Shown here: one piece after another, positions 1-7,037 of the stretch
Position numbering within the stretch: position 1 is the stretch's first letter
Layout: each line of letters opens with the position of its first letter
DNA from: Cyanobacteriota bacterium
GTDB lineage: Bacteria; Cyanobacteriota; Cyanobacteriia; Cyanobacteriales; Microcoleaceae
Assembly (NCBI GenBank): GCA_025362325.1
Contig: JANYGO010000250.1
Span: 1-34,770 of the forward strand
Length of the DNA: 34,770 bases
Direction of reading: 5' to 3'
Translations under genes and position numbers: made by a program
The notes under the pieces: model-generated
The model's database searches: none
Told to the model about the DNA's origin: nothing
Seen by the model: the letters and a program-made list of their open reading frames with translations, nothing else

Positions 1-280
1 ACCACGCGATCTATTGAGGCATATTTATTATTTACGTAATCCTGTAACCATTTTTGAGAAACACCCGTGCTTCTAGCTATGCCAGCCCAAGAAATCTTCT
101 CCAAAAGAAGTCGATCAATTAAATCTTTTATTTCTGAGCTAATTACTTTGTTTAGAGGATTTTGACAAATTGGCGACCGCAACTTTGACATTTATATTTG
201 GGTTTTTTATTATGAATTCTACCATTTTTAACTGTGTGATTTGAACCGCAATCGGGGCAATTTGGTCGCTCAGATAGCAT
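1..280 (-). pseudogene. IS1-family transposase N-terminal part, frameshifted and cut by window edge
   Basis: Reading leftward from ATG 280-278, the frame encodes an InsA-type zinc ribbon: CPDC at residues 8-11 and CQSC at 31-34, followed by GRQFV. The frame then meets TAA at 154-152 after 42 residues. Deleting one base from an A run near 158-161 explains this: in the next frame, reading continues without a stop to base 1 through a helix-turn-helix stretch (SWAGIARSTGVSQKW). A zinc ribbon followed by an HTH is the InsA layout of IS1 elements. IS1 normally frameshifts near the end of insA at a long A run; here the run has only four A and sits mid-gene, so decay is more likely than programmed frameshifting. 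The catalytic DDE part lies outside the window. I could not fix the element end; an imperfect palindrome lies at about 332-349. Confidence 0.8.
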
Positions 281-331
281 ATTTTATGACTAAACTAATG
301 TTGGTAGATATCAAGGGTTCCAGCAATAGTT

Positions 332-349
332 ACTTATGATAGCATAAGT
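332..349. repeat. Palindrome beside the IS1 fragment
   Basis: ACTTATG-ATAG-CATAAGT is a 7-bp inverted repeat with a 4-nt loop, about 50 bp upstream of the transposase start. IS1 ends usually lie about this far from insA, so it could mark the element boundary or be a regulatory hairpin. No direct target duplication could be confirmed because the other end is outside the window. Confidence 0.35.
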
Positions 350-495
350 GTAACTCAACCTAGATTCGAGCGCGTAAATAAATATTAAAATCCAAAAATT
401 TGATTTTGTAAGTGATAAACATATCCTATGTATTCAATTAGTGTAATTAAATTTCACTAGATATTTATTACTACCAAATCAGATTACCAATAATT

Positions 496-924
496 ATGCA
501 CAAGTTAATTTTTAGCATGAATTTAGCAGTCAGCTCCGAGCTGATTTACGGGATTTTAAAGCTTGTCTATCCCGACGGCACAGAAATTCCCTATACAGCA
601 ACATCTGGTGTGGCGGGTTGGCAGCAGCCAGACGACCAATGGGCGCAAGGGCGCGGCCCTATTCCTGCGGGTGAGTACGAAGCTTCAAACGAGCCTTATT
701 GGTCGGAGGAGCGCGGTATTGAAGGCCTTTTTTACCACATAACCCCTGACCCCGTAGATTTTGGAGACAAAACTCGCGGTGAGTTTGGCATCCACTTTGA
801 CGCTAACGTTCCGGGGTCGGCTGGCTGCGTTGTACTTGAGACTGAGTACGGGTAGAAGCGTTTTTGCGATCGGCTTGCGGCTATAGAAGCCAAATTTATC
901 CCTCTTTCTGTTCAATACGCTTAA
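496..924 (+). pseudogene. YkuD-like (L,D-transpeptidase-type) domain gene with in-frame TAG
   Basis: The open part (496-855, 119 residues) contains GWQQPDDQWAQGRGPIPAGEY, interrupted here only for quoting as GWQQP and GRGPIPAGEY, and then GIHFDANVPGSAGCVVL. The H-x(n)-GSxGC arrangement is the active-site signature of YkuD-like cysteine transpeptidases; the His is at about residue 99 and the Cys at about 110. Translation stops at TAG 853-855. The same frame then continues as KRFCDRLAAIEAKF and ends at TAA 922-924 with a plausible C-terminus, so one change (for example TGG to TAG) would restore a protein of about 142 residues. No signal peptide is obvious. Start could be 496 or the internal ATG at 517. 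The domain class is inferred from the motif; the substrate (peptidoglycan) is only suggested. Suppression or a sequencing error are alternatives to decay. Confidence 0.6.
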
Positions 925-1368
925 GACCGATCGCCAAAATTAAATTGCTGGGGATTCACCCTACTTCAGCTCTCTTCAACTCTATGGACTTGCTAGCACC
1001 CGCATCACTCGATTTACAGGCTTCAACTTCTGAGTCATTGCAGGTGCAAATACTTAGCAGCAGAATAAATTTATATACGTAAGTAAAGGAGTTCTAATCA
1101 CCACTAAAGACTGTGGATTTTACGGGTACTTCCCGGTGGGTCAAGTTGCGGTAACTAATAGTACGGAGATTTTGACTGCTGACAGATTTCACTTCTGAGG
1201 TTGTTTGTAAAGAAATGTAAAAGCTCCGGAAAGTTAATTGCTGTCACAGAAAGTACGATTTCTGAGCCGATGCGGCAAGAAAAATCGTATTGATTCATTG
1301 CAAAAATGAACTTGACAAACACGAATTTAATGTTTCAGAAATTTAAATGTTGGTAGGAGTGAGAATGA
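925..1368. other. Intergenic, 444 bp, no gene seen
   Basis: No convincing ORF in either strand. A 72-residue frame at 864-1082 overlaps the end of the YkuD-like pseudogene in another phase and resembles nothing. TTGACA at 1312-1317 could be a -35 box, but no good -10 box lies 16-18 bp downstream. AGGAG at about 1354-1358 is the ribosome binding site of the next gene. Confidence 0.5.
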
Positions 1369-1845
1369 ATGATGGCTGACAATCAATTAGAAGTTATATT
1401 AAAGATGGCTCAAATAATTAATCCTCAAATTGAGAGCTATCGACATTTTGAAATAGACTTGGAAAAATTGCGTCAACTACCAAAAGGAACATTAGGGTGC
1501 GAAGTGGCGCGATTTCTAGACGAACAAGGCTTTGAACCGATCGCATCTGGAGACTGGATTCAGCGAAACCACGACGTTTGGCACGTTCTGACGGGTCTTT
1601 CGAGTTCTGCTGAAGATGAATTTGTACTTCAAGCCTTTACACGCGGTCAAGTATTTCGCCCTTCCTGTGCGATTTTAGTGTTAGTTGGACTGATAAGTGG
1701 CAAATGCGCGCTCGCACAAATTATCAAAGGCTTAAAACACGGAAAATTCGCCGAGCGATTAATTGACTGGAACCCTGAATCGGATTGGGAAACTCCGTTA
1801 TCTGAAGTCCGAGAAAAACTGGGAATTCAACCATTAATTGACTAA
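1369..1845 (+). CDS. Coq4-like protein
   Basis: 158 residues. The region around residues 68-84 reads HDVWHVLTGLSSSAEDE, which fits the HDxxH-x11-E metal-binding motif of the Coq4 family exactly (H68, D69, H72, E84). In eukaryotes and some proteobacteria Coq4 acts in ubiquinone biosynthesis at the step that removes the C1 carboxylate from the ring. Cyanobacteria make plastoquinone rather than ubiquinone, so the role here is unknown. It is shorter than eukaryotic Coq4 because there is no targeting peptide. The hydrophobic stretch near 100-118 (CAILVLVGLISG) could bind membrane or prenyl lipid. Two ATG codons stand in tandem at 1369 and 1372; AGGAG at about 1354 precedes them. A small LuxR-type regulator follows after 29 bp and may be cotranscribed. 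Family call good, function unknown. Confidence 0.75.
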   Translation: MMADNQLEVILKMAQIINPQIESYRHFEIDLEKLRQLPKGTLGCEVARFLDEQGFEPIASGDWIQRNHDVWHVLTGLSSSAEDEFVLQAFTRGQVFRPSCAILVLVGLISGKCALAQIIKGLKHGKFAERLIDWNPESDWETPLSEVREKLGIQPLID

Positions 1846-1874
1846 ATTTTAACTCCTTACTGCACTGCAAAACT

Positions 1875-2099
1875 ATGCAAAGCACAATTTACAAACCGGT
1901 CATCAGCCTGAGTCCGCGGGAAATGGCGATCGCGCAATTAGTAGCCCAAGGCCTGCCAAACAAATGTATTGCCAAAAAATTAAATATCAGCCACTGGACG
2001 GTTGCTACTTACGTAAGGCGGATTTTTATCAAACTCAGTGTTTGTTCCAGAACAGCGATGATTGCACTGTTGATTCAAGAAAATTTGCTCTGGGACTGA
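1875..2099 (+). CDS. Minimal LuxR/GerE-type HTH protein
   Basis: 74 residues consisting almost only of a LuxR-type HTH: LSPREMAIAQLVAQGLPNK at residues 12-30 (compare the usual LTxREREVLxLVAxGLSNKEIA), then IAKKLNISHWTVATYVRRIF with the recognition helix, and KLSVCSRTAMIALLI. There is no receiver or ligand domain, so it is either a stand-alone DNA-binding protein regulated by its amount or partners, or the remnant of a larger regulator. Upstream in-frame sequence belongs to the short gap after the Coq4-like gene, with no sign of a lost N-terminal domain. It is probably cotranscribed with that gene. Target genes cannot be told from the sequence. Confidence 0.8.
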   Translation: MQSTIYKPVISLSPREMAIAQLVAQGLPNKCIAKKLNISHWTVATYVRRIFIKLSVCSRTAMIALLIQENLLWD

Positions 2100-2117
2100 C
2101 AAATAAGATAAGACTGT

Positions 2118-2323
2118 GGTTGAAACCGCGTCTGCACAAACGAAGATCGGACGTACGGTTGAAACCGCGTCTACACAAACGAAGATCGGACGTACGGTTG
2201 AAACCGCGTCTACACAAACTTTCGTCCGCCGGACGCCGACGGTCGAAAAAAACGTAATTTTAACCGCCCATTCTTCAACCCTTGGCAATGCGCGTGAGTG
2301 TTTGTATAGCCGCGGTTTCAACC
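2118..2323. repeat. 39-bp tandem repeat (about 2.6 copies) plus an inverted copy, GGTTGAAACCGC family
   Basis: Units begin at 2118, 2157 and 2196, each starting GGTTGAAACCGCGTCT and containing ACAAACGAAGATCGGACGTAC; the third is partial. An inverted copy (GTTTGTATAGCCGCGGTTTC and following) occupies 2300-2323, so the transcript can fold into a long hairpin. It lies between the convergent HTH gene and the hydrolase gene, where it could end transcription from both sides. Related copies are at 28823-28850 and 34454-34481. Confidence 0.85.
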
Positions 2324-2337
2324 GCCCGGTCTTCTTT

Positions 2338-3234
2338 TTATGTCAAAGCCAAAGAAGGAGAAGAATTTCTCAAAAAACTCAGCAATTCTCGATTCACCGT
2401 TTGCGGCGCTTCCTGCTGAATCCAATGACCGCAATTCGGGATTAATTTTAACTTAAACGGAGCCGTAATTAACCGATCTAAACCTTCTACAAGTGTGTGG
2501 CTCAAAAACGCATCTTCTTCTCCCCAAAGCACCAAAGTAGGAACAGTCACAGGTTCTAATTTCTGCCCCCAATGCCAAAGCCGCTGCGGGTGAAACATTT
2601 GCTGGTAATAATTCATCGCCGCCGCTAACACTCCCGGCTTTTCTAAAGCAGCCTGATAAATCTTAGTTTCTTCAGCGCTAAAAGCTCCTTTGCGAACAGC
2701 TTGTCCCTGCAAAATATTTTGCACAAAATCTTTCAAATTTTGCCGGATCAACCATTCGGGGATGCCGGGAACTTGAAAAGCCAAAATGTGCCAACTGCGG
2801 CGGAGTTGATCGAAATTGCTTGCCATTTCCTGCACGAATCGCTGGGGGTGCGGAGCATTTAAAATTGCCAAGCGGTTGAGTTGTTCGGGGAATTTTTGAG
2901 CTAAATTCCACGCGATCGCCCCGCCGCAATCGTGACCTACAATGTGAGCTTTTTTGTAGCCGAGGCTGGCAATCAAACCGCGAATATCTGCACTCAGCGT
3001 ATCCAAATCGTAGCCGGTTGTCGGCTTGTCCGAATCGTTGTAGCCCCGCAAATCCGGCACCACAACCTTGAAATGACGCGCTAGAGCAGGAATTTGATGG
3101 CGCCAAGAATACCAAAACTCTGGAAACCCGTGCAGGAGCAGAACGAGCTCGCCTTCTCCTTGGGAAACGCAGTGCAGGCGGATATTGTTTGTTTCAACAA
3201 AGATGTGTTGCTGTTCGGAATCTAAAGACTTCAT
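2338..3234 (-). CDS. Alpha/beta-fold hydrolase, epoxide hydrolase-like
   Basis: 298 residues, typical family length. The oxyanion motif HGFPEFW is at 35-41. The nucleophile elbow GHDCGG (100-105) carries Asp102, which marks the epoxide hydrolase/haloalkane dehalogenase group rather than Ser esterases. The acid is probably Asp241 in LWGEEDAF and the base is His270 in GHWIQQEAP. A helical cap lies at about 130-225, with tyrosines near 193 and 209-210 that could activate an epoxide. No signal peptide, so cytosolic. The natural substrate cannot be deduced; the cap lacks recognisable dehalogenase halide-binding Trp/Asn pairs, so epoxide hydrolase is preferred. Its stop codon lies only about 15 bp from the repeat cluster at 2118-2323. 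It appears to be a single-gene unit. Confidence 0.8.
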   Translation of the reverse strand: MKSLDSEQQHIFVETNNIRLHCVSQGEGELVLLLHGFPEFWYSWRHQIPALARHFKVVVPDLRGYNDSDKPTTGYDLDTLSADIRGLIASLGYKKAHIVGHDCGGAIAWNLAQKFPEQLNRLAILNAPHPQRFVQEMASNFDQLRRSWHILAFQVPGIPEWLIRQNLKDFVQNILQGQAVRKGAFSAEETKIYQAALEKPGVLAAAMNYYQQMFHPQRLWHWGQKLEPVTVPTLVLWGEEDAFLSHTLVEGLDRLITAPFKLKLIPNCGHWIQQEAPQTVNRELLSFLRNSSPSLALT

Positions 3235-3581
3235 AGTTGAAAAGTTAGACTTATTTTTGGGAAGTAGAGAACCCGCCGATTGATAGCAGATGAGTACAAA
3301 TAAACATTAGATGGGGAGAGGGCAGGTTTTGCCTTGATCTTCTGGCTTGTATCACAGATTCTTAGCTAAACCCGCCCCTACAAGATACTATTGTTTTTTT
3401 GCCATTACTACTTAGCGCGGCCCAAACGTCCCAATGGTTTTAATTCTTCTGCTTTTATTGTAGCTGCTTTTCGATCCCCGCCGCTGGAATGTAGTTAAAC
3501 TTAAAAATTGTAGCGTTTTTGGGTGCCCTGTTTTTTGGGTTTAACTACTTATCTCAAATTTAGCGATTGAAATCTGTTGTT
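3235..3581. other. Intergenic, 347 bp, inverted-repeat remnant only
   Basis: Lies downstream of dacB and upstream of the hydrolase. It contains an imperfect inverted pair, GGGCAGGTTT near 3317 and AAACCCGCCC near 3367, of the kind seen as degraded dispersed repeats in filamentous cyanobacteria. No ORF or RNA gene seen. Confidence 0.4.
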
Positions 3582-5090
3582 TTAACAGCGGCGGAGGCGA
3601 TTCAATAATAGCACAATTTCGTCAGTTGCCGATCGCAATTTTGCAGGGGACAGGTCGGATTGATTGACGATAATGCTAAACACCAGCGGCTCGTAATTCG
3701 CAACTTCGATATATCCCGACAGCGCCGAAACTCCGCTCAAAGTTCCTGTTTTTGCTTGCAAAATAACCCGGTTTGGTGTACCATTGAATCGATTTTTTAA
3801 AGTACCGCTCTCGCCAGCCACGGGCAGCGAGGCGCGATAAATAGATGCAGCAGGTGAATTGGCCATCAATCTCAAAGTTTGCACCAAGGCTTCGGGACTA
3901 ATTAAATTGTGGCGGGAAAGTCCCGAACCGTCGGCTAATATGTAGCTGTTTGGATTTACCCCTAATTGAGTTAAAGCTGTTTTTAACTCCTGCAAACCAA
4001 TTTCACCTGTATCCTCTTGTGGCACAGGCATCTTGCCTGTGACTTTCCCCAACAATCTTAATAAAACTTCTGCATAAAGATTGTTACTTTCCCGATTAGT
4101 TTCCTTAACCAATTCCGCCAGCGGTGGCGATTTAACTGCTGCTAATTCTTGATAAAAATTGCGAGAAGCAGAGGCAACCAAAGATTGTTGAACAGGGATT
4201 CCCTCAGCCGCCAGAACTTGCTGAAAATGCTGCAAAAAATTGTTTGCGGGATTGACAACTGCGACATAAGCTGATTCTGATTCTGCACCAACTTTTAACT
4301 GTCCGCTAACTCGAATTGCCGATCGCTCGAACTCCCTGCCAACTTCAATAAACTCCGATTCATTGGGGGCGACAGTCACTGAATTGTTGAGAATTTGCCA
4401 CTGATTGGCCAGCTTGGGCTCGGCAAAAGAGACTTTCAGAGGTTGCCCGATCGCCTGCGGGGACAAAACAAGCTCGATCGCATTTTGATTGAAGATTAAA
4501 CTGTTAACCGGCGCACCATAGCCAGCTTGCGCGTCTTCCCATTCCCAATTCGGATTGACTGCACTGCCTTGAAAATAGCTGTCATCGCCAATCAACTCGT
4601 TTACTCGATCGACTCCGCGCCGTTTCAACTGCTGCGCCAAGTCCTTCAACTGAGCATCCCCAATGGTCGGATCGCCCCTCCCGGCAACATACAAACTCTT
4701 ATTTGCGCCACTGTAAACCGATGTCTTAATCCGAAAATCGGCACCGAGTTTCTGCAAAGCAGCCGCTGTGGTTAGCAGCTTGACATTTGACGCTGGAATA
4801 AAATATTTGGTTGCATCGCGGCTGTAGAGAGTCGCCGTAGATGATAGCGGTTGAATCAAAATTCCCCAGCGCGATCGGCTAAATTCGGGACGGTTGGCGA
4901 TCGCATCAACTTTCGCCCCCAATTCTCCAGGACAAATATCGCCAGCAACAGCAGGCGTTTGAGCGACTACCTGCGCCGGACGCCCCAGAATTAGGACTAA
5001 CAAACTAACCGCAATTCCTTTAATTCTCAAAGCGCAAGTTCCATAACAATAACTATTCAAATTAGATGAACGAGAGCTTGCAAGTCTCAT
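3582..5090 (-). CDS. dacB: D-alanyl-D-alanine carboxypeptidase/endopeptidase, PBP4 type (peptidase S13)
   Basis: 502 residues. The three penicillin-binding motifs are present: SxxK as SNVK at 101-104, SxN as SNN at 335-337, and KTGT at 447-450; DGSGLSRHN at 387-395 is typical of PBP4. A basic N-terminus and a hydrophobic segment at about 25-44 (ending PAQVVAQ) form a signal peptide, so it acts in the periplasm, trimming or cleaving peptidoglycan cross-links. The long region between SNVK and SNN holds the extra domains of the class C low-mass PBPs. Residues 349-359 (TGKMPVPQ and flanks) are encoded by a dispersed DNA repeat inserted in frame. It follows the ferredoxin gene by 15 bp, suggesting cotranscription. 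No clear Shine-Dalgarno before the start. Confidence 0.93.
   Translation of the reverse strand: MRLASSRSSNLNSYCYGTCALRIKGIAVSLLVLILGRPAQVVAQTPAVAGDICPGELGAKVDAIANRPEFSRSRWGILIQPLSSTATLYSRDATKYFIPASNVKLLTTAAALQKLGADFRIKTSVYSGANKSLYVAGRGDPTIGDAQLKDLAQQLKRRGVDRVNELIGDDSYFQGSAVNPNWEWEDAQAGYGAPVNSLIFNQNAIELVLSPQAIGQPLKVSFAEPKLANQWQILNNSVTVAPNESEFIEVGREFERSAIRVSGQLKVGAESESAYVAVVNPANNFLQHFQQVLAAEGIPVQQSLVASASRNFYQELAAVKSPPLAELVKETNRESNNLYAEVLLRLLGKVTGKMPVPQEDTGEIGLQELKTALTQLGVNPNSYILADGSGLSRHNLISPEALVQTLRLMANSPAASIYRASLPVAGESGTLKNRFNGTPNRVILQAKTGTLSGVSALSGYIEVANYEPLVFSIIVNQSDLSPAKLRSATDEIVLLLNRLRRC
4016..4043 (-). repeat. Dispersed repeat (AAGATGCCTGT core) inside dacB
   Basis: On the minus strand the segment reads GTCACAGGCAAGATGCCTGT followed by GCCACAAG, with the self-complementary core ACAGGCAAGATGCCTGT. 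It encodes TGKMPVPQ in DacB, in a variable loop between the SNN and KTG motifs. Two further copies lie in the copper ATPase gene at 30609-30627 and 30678-30696. Confidence 0.75.
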
Positions 5091-5105
5091 GGAATTAAGT
5101 CAAGA

Positions 5106-5432
5106 CTAATAATAATAACGCATATGAATTCTCGGATTGAACAGCGCCTCTACAGGTTTTCCGCCTTTGAGGTGTTCTTCCACAATCAACGGTACATCAG
5201 TCGGTTTAACTCGACAATACCAAATTTCGTCTGGGGTGACTCGCACAGTCGGGCCAGTGTTGCACTGTCCCTGACAGCTACAGGCCTCAACTGTCACTCC
5301 TGGAACTTGTTGGGCTTCAAAAGCTGCGAGCACTGCTGCTGAACCATTTTTCAGGCAAGATTGATACTGGCAAACTAATACACAGCGCGCTTCAGGTTGG
5401 GATTCTGGTTGTGGGGCTAGAGATTCTGGCAT
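5106..5432 (-). CDS. Thioredoxin-like (2Fe-2S) ferredoxin domain protein
   Basis: 108 residues. Cysteine pattern C-x4-C (C21, C26) and C-x-C-x3-C (C51, C53, C57) in CSCQGQCNTGP matches thioredoxin-like [2Fe-2S] ferredoxins, where four of these hold the cluster. A short acidic, Pro/Gln-rich N-terminus precedes the domain, and a C-terminal tail ends RIHMRYYY. It is soluble, probably an electron carrier or small redox protein; its partner is unknown. It is the first gene of a likely two-gene minus-strand unit with dacB, 15 bp apart, which may be coincidental. The start ATG at 5432 has no strong Shine-Dalgarno sequence. Similar small ferredoxins are common in cyanobacteria. Confidence 0.8.
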   Translation of the reverse strand: MPESLAPQPESQPEARCVLVCQYQSCLKNGSAAVLAAFEAQQVPGVTVEACSCQGQCNTGPTVRVTPDEIWYCRVKPTDVPLIVEEHLKGGKPVEALFNPRIHMRYYY

Positions 5433-5638
5433 CGGTAAGGATTTATCGGCTGTTTAATTTATCTTAACAATGTTGTCAGGTCGATCGCCCGCCTGTGCCA
5501 CACAAACGGCAGAATTCGTATGTGCGATCGCAAAAACCTTTCTAAATTCTGGCATTCAAACTTTTTGGGTCCTTCTAGCTTGTCACGAATCCCTTCTCCC
5601 CGGCTGCCTTTCTTCAGTCTGTGTCACGCTTTCCCTAT

Positions 5639-6139
5639 ATGATCGATCAGGAGCAACAACTAAATCAACCGCCAATCATGCCCAAAACAGTAGCCGATGT
5701 GATGAGCCGCGAGCCGATTTTGGCGCGTCCCGAAATGCCTTTGAACGAAGCCATTAAAATTTTAGCCGATCGACGTATTAGCGGTCTTCCCGTCGTAGAT
5801 GAGAATGACTTGTTGGTAGGAGTCATCTCCGAAACCGACTTGATGTGGCGAGAAACTGGCGTCACTCCGCCTGCTTACATCATGGTACTCGACAGCGTGA
5901 TTTATCTAGAAAATCCAGCTCGTTACGAGCGAGAACTCCACAAGGCTTTAGGACAAACAGTAGGAGAAGCGATGAGTAAAGAGCCTGTTACCATCGAACC
6001 AGACAAATCTCTCTCAGAAGCGGCAAAACTGATGCACGATCGCAGCATCCACCGATTGCCGGTGGTTGATACTGCGGGCAAAGTAATCGGCATCCTCACT
6101 AGGGGAGATATTATCCGATCGATGGCGGCTGAATCTTAA
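5639..6139 (+). CDS. CBS-pair domain protein
   Basis: About 166 residues from ATG 5639. Two CBS motifs: the first in VADVMSREPI...ISGLPVVDENDLLVGVISETDL, the second in VGEAMSKEPVTI...IHRLPVVDTAGKVIGILTRGDI. A linker of about 40 residues with PPAYIMVLDS separates them. CBS pairs bind adenine nucleotides and act as regulatory modules; no catalytic domain is attached, so it probably regulates another protein by contact. Soluble. Starts possible at GTG 5621, ATG 5639 or ATG 5678; the conserved domain begins just after the last, and none has a clear Shine-Dalgarno, so the N-terminus is uncertain. Divergent from the ferredoxin-dacB pair across about 200 bp. Confidence 0.88.
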   Translation: MIDQEQQLNQPPIMPKTVADVMSREPILARPEMPLNEAIKILADRRISGLPVVDENDLLVGVISETDLMWRETGVTPPAYIMVLDSVIYLENPARYERELHKALGQTVGEAMSKEPVTIEPDKSLSEAAKLMHDRSIHRLPVVDTAGKVIGILTRGDIIRSMAAES

Positions 6140-6180
6140 TTAACTGTTGTAGTTGAAGGATTGTATCAGACAATGAGCCG

Positions 6181-6215
6181 TGAAGCGAAGCTATCCCGTA
6201 GGGAATCGCTCCTTC
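6181..6215. repeat. Dispersed hairpin repeat (CTATCCCGTAGGGA core)
   Basis: GAAGCGAAGCTATCCCGTAG followed by GGAATCGCTCCTTC forms an imperfect hairpin with the inner stem TCCC-GTA-GGGA and outer pairing GAAGCGA/TCGCT..TTC. This type is widespread in cyanobacterial intergenic DNA. It lies about 45 bp after the CBS gene and could serve as its terminator, though it lacks a T run. Confidence 0.55.
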
Positions 6216-6289
6216 AATCTCTCAACTTTTGGCAATTACCAATTACCTAGATTCACGACACGGAAGTCAGGGATACACGCAGAGCTATT

Positions 6290-6342
6290 TTTTCCTTATT
6301 ACTTCTTCTTCCCTCTTCCCTCTTCCTTCTTCCTTCTTCCCA
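6290..6342. repeat. Polypyrimidine tract upstream of nblB
   Basis: About 50 bp almost entirely C/T, built from TTCCCTC and TTCCTTC heptamer-like units, ending about 20 bp before the nblB start. It would sit in the 5' leader; there is no purine-rich Shine-Dalgarno between it and the ATG. Confidence 0.6.
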
Positions 6343-6362
6343 ATTACCAATTTTAAAATCGC

Positions 6363-7037
6363 ATGAGCATTACCCCTGAGTCTGTCGAACAATTGTTGAA
6401 TTCCGAGGATTTTGGCGAAAGGCTGCGAGCTGTCAACCAACTGCGGCAACTCGAACCAGCGATCGCCTACAATTTGATTCAAATTGCGATCGGCGACAAA
6501 AACGTCCGCGTTCGCTACGCAGCAGTCAGCCAAATGTCAACCCTCGGCAGGCAGAATCTGCCAAACGCTTTAGAGGTACTGCGCAACAGCCTGAACACCG
6601 ACCCCGAACCCGACGTGCAAGCAGCAGCAGCCGATGCTTTGGGCGCCTTGAAATTAACCGCTGCTTTAGAAGATTTGCAGCAAGTTTACAGCAGTACATC
6701 TGAATGGTTGGTGCAACTCAGTATCGTCGCAGCTTTGGGAGAAATGGGCGATCCAAAAGCTTTTCCGATGTTAGAAAATGCCCTGACTTCTGAAAACGAC
6801 TTGATCCAAACCATTGCCATTAGCGCATTAGGAGAATTGGGAGATAAGCGGGCGCTGCCGCTGCTGCTTCCCTACGCTGCCAATGCAGATTGGCAAATCC
6901 GTTATAGAGTCGCTCAAGCTCTGGGGCGGTTGGGCGGCGCAGAAGCAGAGGCGGCTTTGGAAATTCTCGCCAAAGATGAGGTTGAGCAAGTTGCTCAGGA
7001 GGCTAAAGTCGGACAAGAGAATAGTTTGAAATTGTGA
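6363..7037 (+). CDS. nblB: HEAT-repeat protein, NblB-like phycobilisome degradation factor
   Basis: 224 residues composed of about five HEAT/PBS-lyase repeats, each with a helix pair such as VRVRYAAVSQMSTLG, PDVQAAAADALGALK, WLVQLSIVAALGEMGD, DLIQTIAISALGELGD and WQIRYRVAQALGRLGG. The start MSITPESVEQLLNSEDF and the overall layout match what I know of cyanobacterial NblB, which resembles phycocyanobilin lyases and helps dismantle phycobilisomes in starvation. Alternatives are a bilin lyase subunit (CpcE/F family) or another HEAT scaffold; no phycobiliprotein genes are adjacent to support a lyase role. ATG at 6363 follows a polypyrimidine tract and no clear Shine-Dalgarno. Monocistronic by spacing. 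Confidence 0.75.
   Translation: MSITPESVEQLLNSEDFGERLRAVNQLRQLEPAIAYNLIQIAIGDKNVRVRYAAVSQMSTLGRQNLPNALEVLRNSLNTDPEPDVQAAAADALGALKLTAALEDLQQVYSSTSEWLVQLSIVAALGEMGDPKAFPMLENALTSENDLIQTIAISALGELGDKRALPLLLPYAANADWQIRYRVAQALGRLGGAEAEAALEILAKDEVEQVAQEAKVGQENSLKL

Noticed and set aside
864..1082. 72-residue plus-strand frame
   Set aside because: Overlaps the bridged end of the YkuD-like pseudogene in another phase, no ribosome binding site, no protein-like pattern.
2118..2240. CRISPR array
   Set aside because: Repeats are directly adjacent with no variable spacers, and no cas genes are near. The same applies to 28501-28582.
1964..2321. Several overlapping frames on both strands
   Set aside because: All are translations of the 39-bp tandem repeat (periodic RRGFNRTSDL or KPRLHKRRSDV) or of the antisense of the HTH gene.
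5470..5757. 95-residue plus-strand frame upstream of the CBS gene
   Set aside because: Runs into the CBS gene in a different phase and has no recognisable pattern.
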